This document shows, piece after piece, positions 16,844-25,055 of a DNA stretch of 64,000 bases (position 1 is the first letter of the stretch; each line of letters begins with the position of its first letter). Made by a program: the position numbers and the translations under genes. Under the pieces are notes generated by a model. It had not been told where the DNA came from. It made no database searches and saw only the letters and a list, made by a program, of their open reading frames with translations. The DNA is from Labilibaculum manganireducens. GTDB taxonomy: Bacteria; Bacteroidota; Bacteroidia; Bacteroidales; Marinifilaceae. Location: NCBI RefSeq assembly GCF_002843385.1, contig NZ_MVDE01000007.1:62001-126000 (forward strand), read 5' to 3'.

Positions 16844-18469
16844 CTACTTTGCATCATACTCAAACCAATCAAATTCAGCCTTATTTGTTGACTCATGACC
16901 ATTACTGCTGGTATAAAACCCAAGCATAGGCCCGGTAAAATCGGTACCGCTCTGACTAGCATTTACCGTAGCGTCCTGAATATCGCCAATAGGCTGAAGC
17001 GAGGTTTTATCCTTGCCAAAATAAAACTGATATTTTAATTTATTTGCTTTTAAACCCAAAATTAAATCCCCAGACATAACATTCTCTGTTGCAACCAGCA
17101 TCTCTTCGCCCTCTTTAACACGATATAGTTTCACAACATTTTTACCCTGTTCTGATGTTTTTACTAATCTGAAATTACGTGCATTATTATAAACTGCGAC
17201 AAAACCAGCCTCTTCATTATCGTTGGCAGGATTAAAATTCACTTTTGTAAAAGAATCAAAAGAAAATTCACTGATTCGCTGTGCCAATAATGAAGGTTGC
17301 TCAAGTTTAGTCATCATTTGAGGACGAGTATCCAAAGTAATTTTGCCTTTTGAAATATCAAACCATTTCTCATACGGCGTGCGCAGAAAAACCCATTTCA
17401 AAGCCAAATTATCATCATCAAAATCATCACGGACTGGATACGACTCAACTGGTGTCCAGGGTAAGTTTGGTCGTTTTTCCTCGAAACGTACTTTACCAAC
17501 TCCACGATTAAACAATGGCCAACCATCTTCAAATTCCATTGGCACAAGATAAGTTTCACGACCCAACAAATTTTTTCCCCCGCACGAACGAACAGCTAAC
17601 ATTACAGCCCACCACTCATTATTTTGCGTTTGAACAATATCGCAGTGTCCAACTGCAGAAATGGGATAATCGCGTCCTAAATTACGATGTGTTAATACCG
17701 GATTAATGTTTGATGGTGTATATTTACCGTTTACTTTATCACTCTCAAAAACCGTAATGGCATGATTAAAACTTGTGCCACCTTCGGCAATCATCAACAG
17801 ATAACGATCATTTATTTTATAAAGGTGTGGTCCTTCGCCCCAAACTGCATTTGTGGCATGACCAAAAGTGGCCTGAACCGGCTCACCTACAAGTTGTTTT
17901 GTCTCCAAATCGAGCTGCTGAATAAAAACGCCATTCTGACCTTCCCATTCACGTTTCCCTGAAATATTATGAGCTCCAACGTACCAACATGTACCATCAT
18001 CATCCCAGAAAAGAGTAGGATCTATTCCTGGTGTATTTAACCAAACAGGATTACTCCAAAGTCCTGCCGGATCTTTTGCCGTAACGTAAAAATTACCTTT
18101 GCAACCTACACAAGTCGTTATCATGTAAAATAAACCATCGTGATAACGCAATGTAGGCGCAAAAATTCCTCTTGATGCACCCAAGCCTTCATTCAATTGC
18201 AATTGCTCCGGCCTATCCAACACATGGCCTATTTGTTTCCAGTTCACCAAATCTTTACTATGAAAAATCGGTACTCCGGGAAACCATTCAAAGGAAGAAT
18301 TGACCAAATAGTAATCATCATCTACCCGACAAATTGATGGATCGGGGTAAAATCCTCTTAAAATTGGGTTCTCGTAAGTTTTATTCGTTTCTGTGGTATT
18401 TTCTTGTGCTCTAAGTCCTGTAATTACGAGCAAAAATAATATCATCAGTGAAAATACATTTTTCTTCAT
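16844..18469 (-). CDS. GH43 beta-xylosidase / alpha-L-arabinofuranosidase (secreted)
   Basis: A 541-residue exported glycosidase; the ATG at 18469 gives the signal peptide MKKNVFSLMILFLLVITGLRAQ. The five-bladed propeller shows the GH43 triad: Asp base in GFYPDPSICR, Asp in GIDPTLFWDDDG, and acid Glu in WGEGPHLYK. A C-terminal beta-sandwich domain (about residues 340-541) is typical of the xylosidase-rich GH43 subfamilies with this opening (NSSFEWFPGVPIFHSKDLVNW). It should trim xylose or arabinose from xylan oligosaccharides in the periplasm; subfamily and exact specificity are uncertain. Last gene of the operon that starts with the GPH symporter. Confidence 0.88.
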   Translation of the reverse strand: MKKNVFSLMILFLLVITGLRAQENTTETNKTYENPILRGFYPDPSICRVDDDYYLVNSSFEWFPGVPIFHSKDLVNWKQIGHVLDRPEQLQLNEGLGASRGIFAPTLRYHDGLFYMITTCVGCKGNFYVTAKDPAGLWSNPVWLNTPGIDPTLFWDDDGTCWYVGAHNISGKREWEGQNGVFIQQLDLETKQLVGEPVQATFGHATNAVWGEGPHLYKINDRYLLMIAEGGTSFNHAITVFESDKVNGKYTPSNINPVLTHRNLGRDYPISAVGHCDIVQTQNNEWWAVMLAVRSCGGKNLLGRETYLVPMEFEDGWPLFNRGVGKVRFEEKRPNLPWTPVESYPVRDDFDDDNLALKWVFLRTPYEKWFDISKGKITLDTRPQMMTKLEQPSLLAQRISEFSFDSFTKVNFNPANDNEEAGFVAVYNNARNFRLVKTSEQGKNVVKLYRVKEGEEMLVATENVMSGDLILGLKANKLKYQFYFGKDKTSLQPIGDIQDATVNASQSGTDFTGPMLGFYTSSNGHESTNKAEFDWFEYDAK

Positions 18470-18509
18470 CAGCTTAATTTTGGTGATTAAAATTCTCAAC
18501 ATGTATCAA

Positions 18510-20450
18510 CTACCAAGTATCTGTTCTAAAAGGAGAAGCAGGCAATTTCTCTTTATTAAACAAATTTGCACTCTCAGGATTATCTGCCCAAGCATATCGT
18601 ACAGCTAATGGTTTTTTAACCTTATCGCTCCATACAATAACCTTATTGTCAACAATTTTTGCTTTTGCCCATACAAACTTTTTATCTTTTCCAGCAATAG
18701 CAAACTCCTTAAGCTCTCCTCCTCCTTTTACGATCAAACCGCTTCCAATTTGGTCAAAAGAAAGAATTACCTTGTTTTTTTCAACCTTCATAGATCGATA
18801 CATGGGACCTGAATAAATAACATGATCGTCGCCATAAGCAATCCTTTTTGCAGCAAGAACCAATCTTTCACCTACATCCTTCTTATTAAGCGGATGAATA
18901 TCATTCCACTCTCCAATATCAATAGTTACAGCCATTCCTGTATTTGGAACTGATAATGCTTTGAACTGAGCTTCTCTTAGCATTGCCCAATTACTCTCTG
19001 ACGGCTGATCTTTAGGTGACATAAAATTAGGTAACTGAACACATAAAAAAGGAAAATCACCTTGCCCCCATTGCTTCCTCCAGTTTTTAATAAGAGATGA
19101 TAACAGATGTTCATACTCATTGGGGCGACCAGTATTAGACTCTCCCTGATACCATACCGCACCTTTAATTTTGTAGTTCAATAATGGAGCAATCATTGCA
19201 TTGTATAAGCCTCCTGATTTCCATCTGATAAAAGTTGGTCCTTGTAAAGGCTCCATTGCCACTCCCAGTTTGTACTTCCATTCTCCTTTAAGATCTATTT
19301 GAAAATCATCGAATACGATTTGATATGGCTTACCGTCTACAAAACCACCTCTTCCACCATTACTGATCACACGAATCGAAAGCGTATTTTTTCCTTCAAC
19401 CAATATTCCTGCAGGAATAGTATATCGACGTGGTGGGTATTGATAGCTGGTTGTTCCTATAAATTTTCCGTTTACAAAGACTGAATCAGCATCAATAATT
19501 CTCCCCATATTTAGTAAGCCCTCTTTGTTACAATATTCAGCAGGAATCTCAATTTCCTTTCGAAACCAAACTACACCATTCACATATCCCAACTTCCCAT
19601 CAGCCCAATAACCAGGAATGGTCATGCTGCTCCAATCTGAGGTATTACTACCTTTAGCCCGCCAGTTTCCTTTCTGACCTTCGTCATTTACTGTTGATTT
19701 TTGATACCAATTGTTACTTCTACTATTATCACTTTGCTCAATTGAATCAATTACAGCTTGATTTTTAAATTTTTGCAATTCAGCATCATAAGACGGAAAC
19801 TCTTTAAGTGCCTCCTCATTTAACCAAGCTTGCGCCGGAGAGCCACCTAAACTGCTGTTAATTATCCCAATAGGCACATTATATTCTGAATTTAATTTTT
19901 GGGCGAAAAAATAAGATACTGCAGAAATATTATTAATCGTGTTCTTATTAATATCTACCCAATTTCCATTTTGCAAATCATTTTTAACCGTGTTGAAATT
20001 ATATTTCTTCGGCACTTCAAAATATCTGATGTTCCTGTTATCGGCTTTTGCAATCTCTTCCTTGTAAAGAGGACTCACTCTTCGCATAGGCAATTCCATA
20101 TTGGACTGACCTGAACAAACCCAAACATCACCAACTAAAATATTTTTAAGATGAATCGTATCGCTTGCGCAGATATTCATTGCATAAGGGCCACCGGCTT
20201 TCTGTATCGGAAGCATAACAAACCATTCCCCTTTATCATTGGCAATGGTTTTATACAGAGAATCTCTGTAATTAACTGATACCTTCTCATTTTTCGCACT
20301 CCATCCCCAAATTTTGACTTCTGCACCGCGTTGAAGCACCAAACCATTTGAGATCAGTTTAGGCAAACGCAACTGCGCTGATACCATAAAAGGCATCAAA
20401 AACAGACTACCCAAAAGAATAAAAGAAAGAGCTCTTCGATTAAAATACAT
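18510..20450 (-). CDS. SGNH acetylesterase (sialate O-acetylesterase family) with inserted jelly-roll
   Basis: A 646-residue secreted esterase with an N-terminal signal peptide ending near VSAQ. The SGNH catalytic domain shows the nucleophile in CSGQSNMELPM and the Asp/His pair in WNDIHPLNKKDVGERL. WYQGESNTGR is the conserved second block. Between them lies an insertion of about 130 residues (NWRAKGSNTSDWSS to YQIVFDDFQIDLKG) that looks like a GH2-type sugar-binding jelly-roll, including RIIDADSVFVNGKFIG. Related proteins in carbohydrate esterase family 20 have this split architecture and deacetylate hemicellulose oligosaccharides. In this operon the likely substrate is acetylated xylan. The sialic acid name is inherited and improbable here. 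Confidence 0.85.
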   Translation of the reverse strand: MYFNRRALSFILLGSLFLMPFMVSAQLRLPKLISNGLVLQRGAEVKIWGWSAKNEKVSVNYRDSLYKTIANDKGEWFVMLPIQKAGGPYAMNICASDTIHLKNILVGDVWVCSGQSNMELPMRRVSPLYKEEIAKADNRNIRYFEVPKKYNFNTVKNDLQNGNWVDINKNTINNISAVSYFFAQKLNSEYNVPIGIINSSLGGSPAQAWLNEEALKEFPSYDAELQKFKNQAVIDSIEQSDNSRSNNWYQKSTVNDEGQKGNWRAKGSNTSDWSSMTIPGYWADGKLGYVNGVVWFRKEIEIPAEYCNKEGLLNMGRIIDADSVFVNGKFIGTTSYQYPPRRYTIPAGILVEGKNTLSIRVISNGGRGGFVDGKPYQIVFDDFQIDLKGEWKYKLGVAMEPLQGPTFIRWKSGGLYNAMIAPLLNYKIKGAVWYQGESNTGRPNEYEHLLSSLIKNWRKQWGQGDFPFLCVQLPNFMSPKDQPSESNWAMLREAQFKALSVPNTGMAVTIDIGEWNDIHPLNKKDVGERLVLAAKRIAYGDDHVIYSGPMYRSMKVEKNKVILSFDQIGSGLIVKGGGELKEFAIAGKDKKFVWAKAKIVDNKVIVWSDKVKKPLAVRYAWADNPESANLFNKEKLPASPFRTDTW

Positions 20451-20518
20451 GCTGTAATTTTTTTTAACTTTATTTAGAAATTCAATTCTGTAATCTTGCT
20501 GCGATACAAATCATATGG

Positions 20519-21490
20519 TTATTCGGCCATTCCATCGATCGTTTTAATAGAACCATCTTCATTGTATTCCAACTCTGTAACTTTCATGCTGCGAAGCCAT
20601 GTTTTTCCTCCAGAAGGTTTACTATCGTGATGAAACAGGTACCATTTCCCTTTAAATTCGCAAATAGAATGATGCGTAGTCCAGCCTACTACAGGTGTAA
20701 GAATCACTCCCTTGTAAGTAAAAGGGCCATAAGGTGAATCACCTACAGCATAACAAAGTAAGTGAGTATTTCCGGTTGAGTAGGAGAAATAATATTTACC
20801 ATTGTACTTATGCATCCACGATGCTTCGAAGAAGCGACGATCATGATCTCCGGCTTTTAAAGGCTCTCCATTTTCATCCAAGATAACAAGGCTTTTAGGT
20901 TCTTCAGCAAATTCCAACAAATCATCAGACATTTTTACAACCCGAGCCGGTAATGAAGGCTCATCATCGGCAGGTTTGAAACCACACTCCTGTGCTTTAT
21001 TGTTTAGGTAACGTTGCAACTGTCCTCCCCAAAGACCACCAAAATACATATAATGCTGACCATCCTCATCTTCAAAAACGGCAGGATCTATACTGTAACT
21101 TCCTATAATAGGGTGTCTTTCAGGAATAAAAGGTCCTTCGGGCTTATCGCTTACTGCAGCACCAATGCGGAAAATATCTGTTTTATCTTTTACCGGAAAA
21201 TACAAATAATACTTACCGTTCTTATGAGCAACATCAGTATCCCACATCTGGCGACCGGCCCAAGGCACATCTTCCACATCCAAAGCCACTCCATGATCTG
21301 TTACTTCACCATCAATATCATCCATTGAGAATACATGATAATCGCGCATATCAAAATGATCACCATTATCATTTTCAGGAATACCTGATTCGATATCGTG
21401 AGATGGATAAATATATAGTTTTCCGTTAAATACGTGTGCTGATGGATCTGCGGTATATAAACCATCAACTAAATACCTTGGGTTCTTCAT
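20519..21490 (-). CDS. GH43 glycosidase without signal peptide (probable cytoplasmic xylosidase)
   Basis: A 323-residue single-domain GH43 enzyme. The Asp base is in LYTADPSAHVF, the second Asp in SIDPAVFEDEDG, and the acid Glu in RFFEASWMHKYNG. The start is the ATG at 21490 (MKNPRYLVDG); the frame runs on to a TTG at 21520 that adds nothing recognisable. There is no signal peptide, so it probably works in the cytoplasm on short xylo-oligosaccharides brought in by the GPH symporter of the same operon. It resembles GH43 subfamily 1 xylosidases, but the specificity (beta-xylosidase versus arabinofuranosidase) is inferred. Confidence 0.85.
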   Translation of the reverse strand: MKNPRYLVDGLYTADPSAHVFNGKLYIYPSHDIESGIPENDNGDHFDMRDYHVFSMDDIDGEVTDHGVALDVEDVPWAGRQMWDTDVAHKNGKYYLYFPVKDKTDIFRIGAAVSDKPEGPFIPERHPIIGSYSIDPAVFEDEDGQHYMYFGGLWGGQLQRYLNNKAQECGFKPADDEPSLPARVVKMSDDLLEFAEEPKSLVILDENGEPLKAGDHDRRFFEASWMHKYNGKYYFSYSTGNTHLLCYAVGDSPYGPFTYKGVILTPVVGWTTHHSICEFKGKWYLFHHDSKPSGGKTWLRSMKVTELEYNEDGSIKTIDGMAE

Positions 21491-21611
21491 TATCTTATTT
21501 TTTTCAAGCTTTTTTACCAAGCTCTATTCATATTATTAAATCAATAGAATACGTGTATCGAATTCTTATTTAAATGACACTTTGGGATCAACTCTTTAAC
21601 CAATAAACCGA

Positions 21612-22745
21612 TTACAGATCTTCGTTAATTATTTTTTCAACAATTGGTTTTGCTTTATACTCTCTGTCAAATAAAAGAGGGAAATCAGTACGTCCTTTAA
21701 CAGGCCAATAATTGCGCCATGACTGAGCATCAGCAACTCCCCAAAGGGTAACACGGCTAATTTTATCGCTATGTTTATAAAACAATTTGAAAAAATCCTG
21801 ATAGCGCTCTGTAATTTTTATACTCATAGAATCAGGCAGTCCATTTGCATATGGGTCCAACTCCTTCTGAAATTCGAAATTTAAAGCTATATCGGCCCCA
21901 GCATTCATATTTGGCATAGGAAGAACAGTCAAATCCAGCTCAGTAACCATCACTTGAACACCCAATTCGGAAAAAGCCACTATGCTTTTCTCAAAATCCT
22001 CAATCGTAGGATCATCCATTGAGATGTGTCCTTGCATGCCAATACCATCAATTCTTACTCCTTGTTCCTGCAATGATTTCACCATAGCCACAACTCCTTC
22101 TCTTTTGCCCTTTTTCGCCATCGAGTAATCATTGTAGTAAAGCTCAGCTTCCGGATCTGCTTCATGTGCAAATTCAAATGCTAACTTAACAAAGTCTGCA
22201 CCAATTATTTCGTAAAATTTACTTTTACGCCAGGTTCCATCATCCAAAACAGCTTCATTAACAACATCCCAGCCTTTTATAATTCCTTTATAACGACCTA
22301 CCACTGTGTGTATATGACTTCTCATTCTTTCAATAAGAACATCTCTTGAGACATCATTTCCCTGCTTATCTACGAAAAGCCAATCTGGTGCCTGAGAATG
22401 CCAGATTAGAGTATGCCCCGTTATAAACAGCTTATTATCAAGTCCAAACCGGACAAATTTATCAGCCATATTAAAATCAAACTCACCTTCAATAGGTTGA
22501 ACCACTTCACTTTTCATCACATTTTCAGCTACAACAGCATTAAAATGTTGTTTTATGATTTTTATGGCAGAGGTGTCAGCACCAACTATTTGGTCACTAT
22601 TTAATGCTGTGCCTATATAAAACCTATCGCCAACAGCCATTTTTAATGATACTGGCTTTACTTCTGTTTTTGAACAACCATACAACATACTCAGTAGTAA
22701 AACCGAAAAAAAACCATAAATGCAAATTCGCCTTAATTGACTCAT
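21612..22745 (-). CDS. GH10 endo-beta-1,4-xylanase (lipoprotein)
   Basis: A 377-residue xylanase with a lipoprotein signal (LSMLYGC), so probably anchored in a membrane. The TIM barrel carries the GH10 acid/base Glu near residue 164 (WDVVNEAVLDDG) and the nucleophile Glu near 269 (VMVTELDLTVLP). The conserved HTLIWHSQAPDW and GIGMQGHIS are present. No accessory binding module is seen, unlike the second GH10 enzyme at 25056. Its place beside a symporter and exo-enzymes suggests it cuts imported oligosaccharides in the periplasm. Second gene of its operon. Confidence 0.95.
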   Translation of the reverse strand: MSQLRRICIYGFFSVLLLSMLYGCSKTEVKPVSLKMAVGDRFYIGTALNSDQIVGADTSAIKIIKQHFNAVVAENVMKSEVVQPIEGEFDFNMADKFVRFGLDNKLFITGHTLIWHSQAPDWLFVDKQGNDVSRDVLIERMRSHIHTVVGRYKGIIKGWDVVNEAVLDDGTWRKSKFYEIIGADFVKLAFEFAHEADPEAELYYNDYSMAKKGKREGVVAMVKSLQEQGVRIDGIGMQGHISMDDPTIEDFEKSIVAFSELGVQVMVTELDLTVLPMPNMNAGADIALNFEFQKELDPYANGLPDSMSIKITERYQDFFKLFYKHSDKISRVTLWGVADAQSWRNYWPVKGRTDFPLLFDREYKAKPIVEKIINEDL

Positions 22746-22840
22746 AAATTGTTTATTTTTTTATTTTTCATAAGCAAATAAAAACATCAACAGTTCTTAT
22801 TGCCCGATACAATTAACCTGCCAGCAGACAATGTTAAAAA

Positions 22841-24310
22841 CTATAATTCATTTCTTCGTTTGCTTAACGCATCCTCAATTTCTACTTCCTTCTTTTTATC
22901 AATCTTGTAGAAAAACAAGCATCCAATTGCAATAAAAAATGTAATAGTTGGGAATACGCTTAAAGAAAGTTTTATTCCATTAATTGTTTCAGGACTTTGA
23001 ACATCAAGTAGATGACTATATCCATAACTTGCTAAAATTCCGGCCACTAAAGCTCCACCTACGCTCAAACCTGCCTTTAAACCAAATATCATTGCGGAAA
23101 AAATAATTGCAGTTGCCCTACGGTTATTTTTCCATTCGGAATAATCAGCCACATCGGCAATCATTGCCCATAACAGCGGTGTGGTAATGCCATAAAAGAA
23201 ACCATGCAGTAACTGACTTATAAATACCAAAGCTATAGATTCCGGAGAATAAAAATAAAATAAAAGCAAACATAAAGTGGCAAGAAAAAGACTCACTCCA
23301 AATACATCCCTTTTGCCATATTTATCGGCCAAGCCCTTTGAAAACATAATACCAATAATCATGAAAATGATTCCTCCGGCATTAAAAAGACTAAAACCTG
23401 ATGTTGCAACATCTTCGGGCCACAAGAAGCCCACAAAGCCCATATTTGACAACAGATTATTTAAACCACTAATAAAAGAATTAAAGCCAATATCATTTAA
23501 AAAAACCGCTAAATGTTGTTCACTTAAATAATTTTCGAAATAAAACACATACATACCGCCTTTCAGCGACAGCGTAATAAATACGAATACAGTAACAACA
23601 AGCATTACAATCCACGGCCTGTTTTTCATCAAATCTTTAACATCTTGTTTTACCGATGTTGTTTCTGTCTGAGTTGAAACCACACGTTCCTTTGTTGTTA
23701 AAAAAGTGATGATAAAAAAGACAATACCAACAAGTGCAAAAACTCCCATTACATTTTCAAAGCCTTTTGCCTTATCGCCGTCACCAAATATTAACACCAA
23801 TGGCAATAATAAACCTTGAACTATGAACTGAGCTACCATTACTGCAGTAAAACGATATGATGAAATACTGTTGCGTTCTGCCATATTTCCTGTTAAAACG
23901 CCACTCAGAGCCGAGTAAGGTAAGTTATTGGCACTATAAAGTAGTACTAATAAGATATAAGTAATAAATGCGTATGCAATTTTACCTCCCGGACCAAACT
24001 GCGGCGTACTAAAGGCCAACAAGGCCATAAGCCCAAAAGGGATTGATGTCCAAAGAATCCATGGACGAAATTTCCCCCACCTTGTTTTGGTACGATCAGC
24101 AATAACACCCATTATCGGGTTAAAGCATGCTCCAATCATACCTCCCGAAAAAATAATTACGGAGGCTGTTCCTGCCGGAATCTTATACACATCGGTATAA
24201 AAGAAGGCCAAAAACGTCATCAACGTTTGAAAAATGAGGTTAGCAGCAAGGTCTCCTAAACTGTAGCCAATCTTTTCAACTACCGATACTTTATCTGATT
24301 TTAATGTCAT
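22841..24310 (-). CDS. GPH-family (MFS) glycoside:cation symporter
   Basis: A 489-residue inner-membrane transporter with about 12 helices. The signature of the glycoside-pentoside-hexuronide family is visible: KIGYSLGDLAANLIFQ at the N-terminus, then ADRTKTRWGKFRPWILW and NNLPYSALSGVLTGNMAERNSISSYR. Relatives import xylosides, melibiose or hexuronides with Na+ or H+. As first gene of an operon with GH10 and GH43 enzymes it most likely takes up xylo-oligosaccharides or aldouronates. A four-repeat GTTAC array and a TATTTTTG -7 box lie upstream. Confidence 0.9.
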   Translation of the reverse strand: MTLKSDKVSVVEKIGYSLGDLAANLIFQTLMTFLAFFYTDVYKIPAGTASVIIFSGGMIGACFNPIMGVIADRTKTRWGKFRPWILWTSIPFGLMALLAFSTPQFGPGGKIAYAFITYILLVLLYSANNLPYSALSGVLTGNMAERNSISSYRFTAVMVAQFIVQGLLLPLVLIFGDGDKAKGFENVMGVFALVGIVFFIITFLTTKERVVSTQTETTSVKQDVKDLMKNRPWIVMLVVTVFVFITLSLKGGMYVFYFENYLSEQHLAVFLNDIGFNSFISGLNNLLSNMGFVGFLWPEDVATSGFSLFNAGGIIFMIIGIMFSKGLADKYGKRDVFGVSLFLATLCLLLFYFYSPESIALVFISQLLHGFFYGITTPLLWAMIADVADYSEWKNNRRATAIIFSAMIFGLKAGLSVGGALVAGILASYGYSHLLDVQSPETINGIKLSLSVFPTITFFIAIGCLFFYKIDKKKEVEIEDALSKRRNEL

Positions 24311-24411
24311 TTTGTAATATTTAATACTGACTTTATTATTCGATGTTATTTATTAAAAAAGTGGCTCGTTATAAACTTCAATTGCTGTGCGAACCACCCA
24401 AAACTGTTAAC

Positions 24412-24519
24412 CAAAAATACTTGTATTGAAATAAACTCTCGTAATGCTGTGTTACACAAATTTGTTAGTTTGTTACATCGTTTTCATTCCCGTTACATTT
24501 AATTTCATTTTGGTTACAT
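24412..24519 (-). promoter_or_regulatory. HTCS-type repeat array A and promoter of the symporter-GH10-GH43 operon
   Basis: Four GTTAC-type repeats (plus-strand orientation) start at 24451 (GTTACAC), 24472, 24492 and 24513 (all GTTACAT), at steps of 21, 20 and 21 bp. A -7 box, TATTTTTG on the minus strand, lies at 24412-24419. Its upstream edge is 32 bp from the nearest repeat, placing that repeat around -40 where a directly contacting activator would bind. The same layout recurs at 33740-33847 and 42385-42493. Confidence 0.75.
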
Positions 24520-24985
24520 CCTGTTTGTGGAACTTCTTTAAAGATCAAATTGTATAACTATTCACTGTCTGTTTGCAATATATTATATGCATAAAGTTCT
24601 TCCCGACATCGCTAATTTCAATTGGTACAACAATTGTGATTATTCAGTAAAAAAACCTATCTATCTTTTCCAGACATAGAAAAATCCGGTCTTTATAATT
24701 CCTGATTTTTGCCTGTCCAAGCCCTTTAGGCTTATTATGATGACCTTTAAGTTTATTGAATGTTATGCCTGCGATGTATTATTAATTTAGGCTGACTATC
24801 CGTTTAATAAAACAATTAATCACAATCTTCGTCGTACAGTAATATTCTTCTCCCATTCAAACAATCAATAAAAAGATCAAAAAAAAAGAATACTGAATCC
24901 AATTCGGTTATTGTTCATTTTAATTCCTTCTATCATTCCAGAATCAACTCACTTATTACTTACACTATTGGACACAGATTTATAG
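24520..24985. other. Intergenic region, no gene seen
   Basis: About 465 bp of AT-rich DNA between the array A promoter and the hairpin after the second GH10 gene. No ORF with family features and no repeat related to the arrays was recognised. Confidence 0.5.
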
Positions 24986-25034
24986 AATCCCCTCACAATC
25001 AGCATGTTAAGATACACATTGATTGTGAGGGATT
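24986..25034 (-). terminator. Long stem-loop at the end of the SusCD operon
   Basis: AATCCCCTCACAATCA and TGATTGTGAGGGATT pair over 15 bp with one bulged C around an 18-nt loop, 21 bp past the GH10 stop on the minus strand. No T-run follows, so it may protect the mRNA 3' end or act as a weak terminator. Confidence 0.55.
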
Positions 25035-25055
25035 ACAATGAATTAATATTAGAAA

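Noticed and set aside
24451-24519. GTTACAT array considered as a CRISPR or minisatellite
   Set aside because: Units of 7 bp with unrelated 13-14 bp spacers are too short for CRISPR; the recurrence before three operons fits regulator binding.
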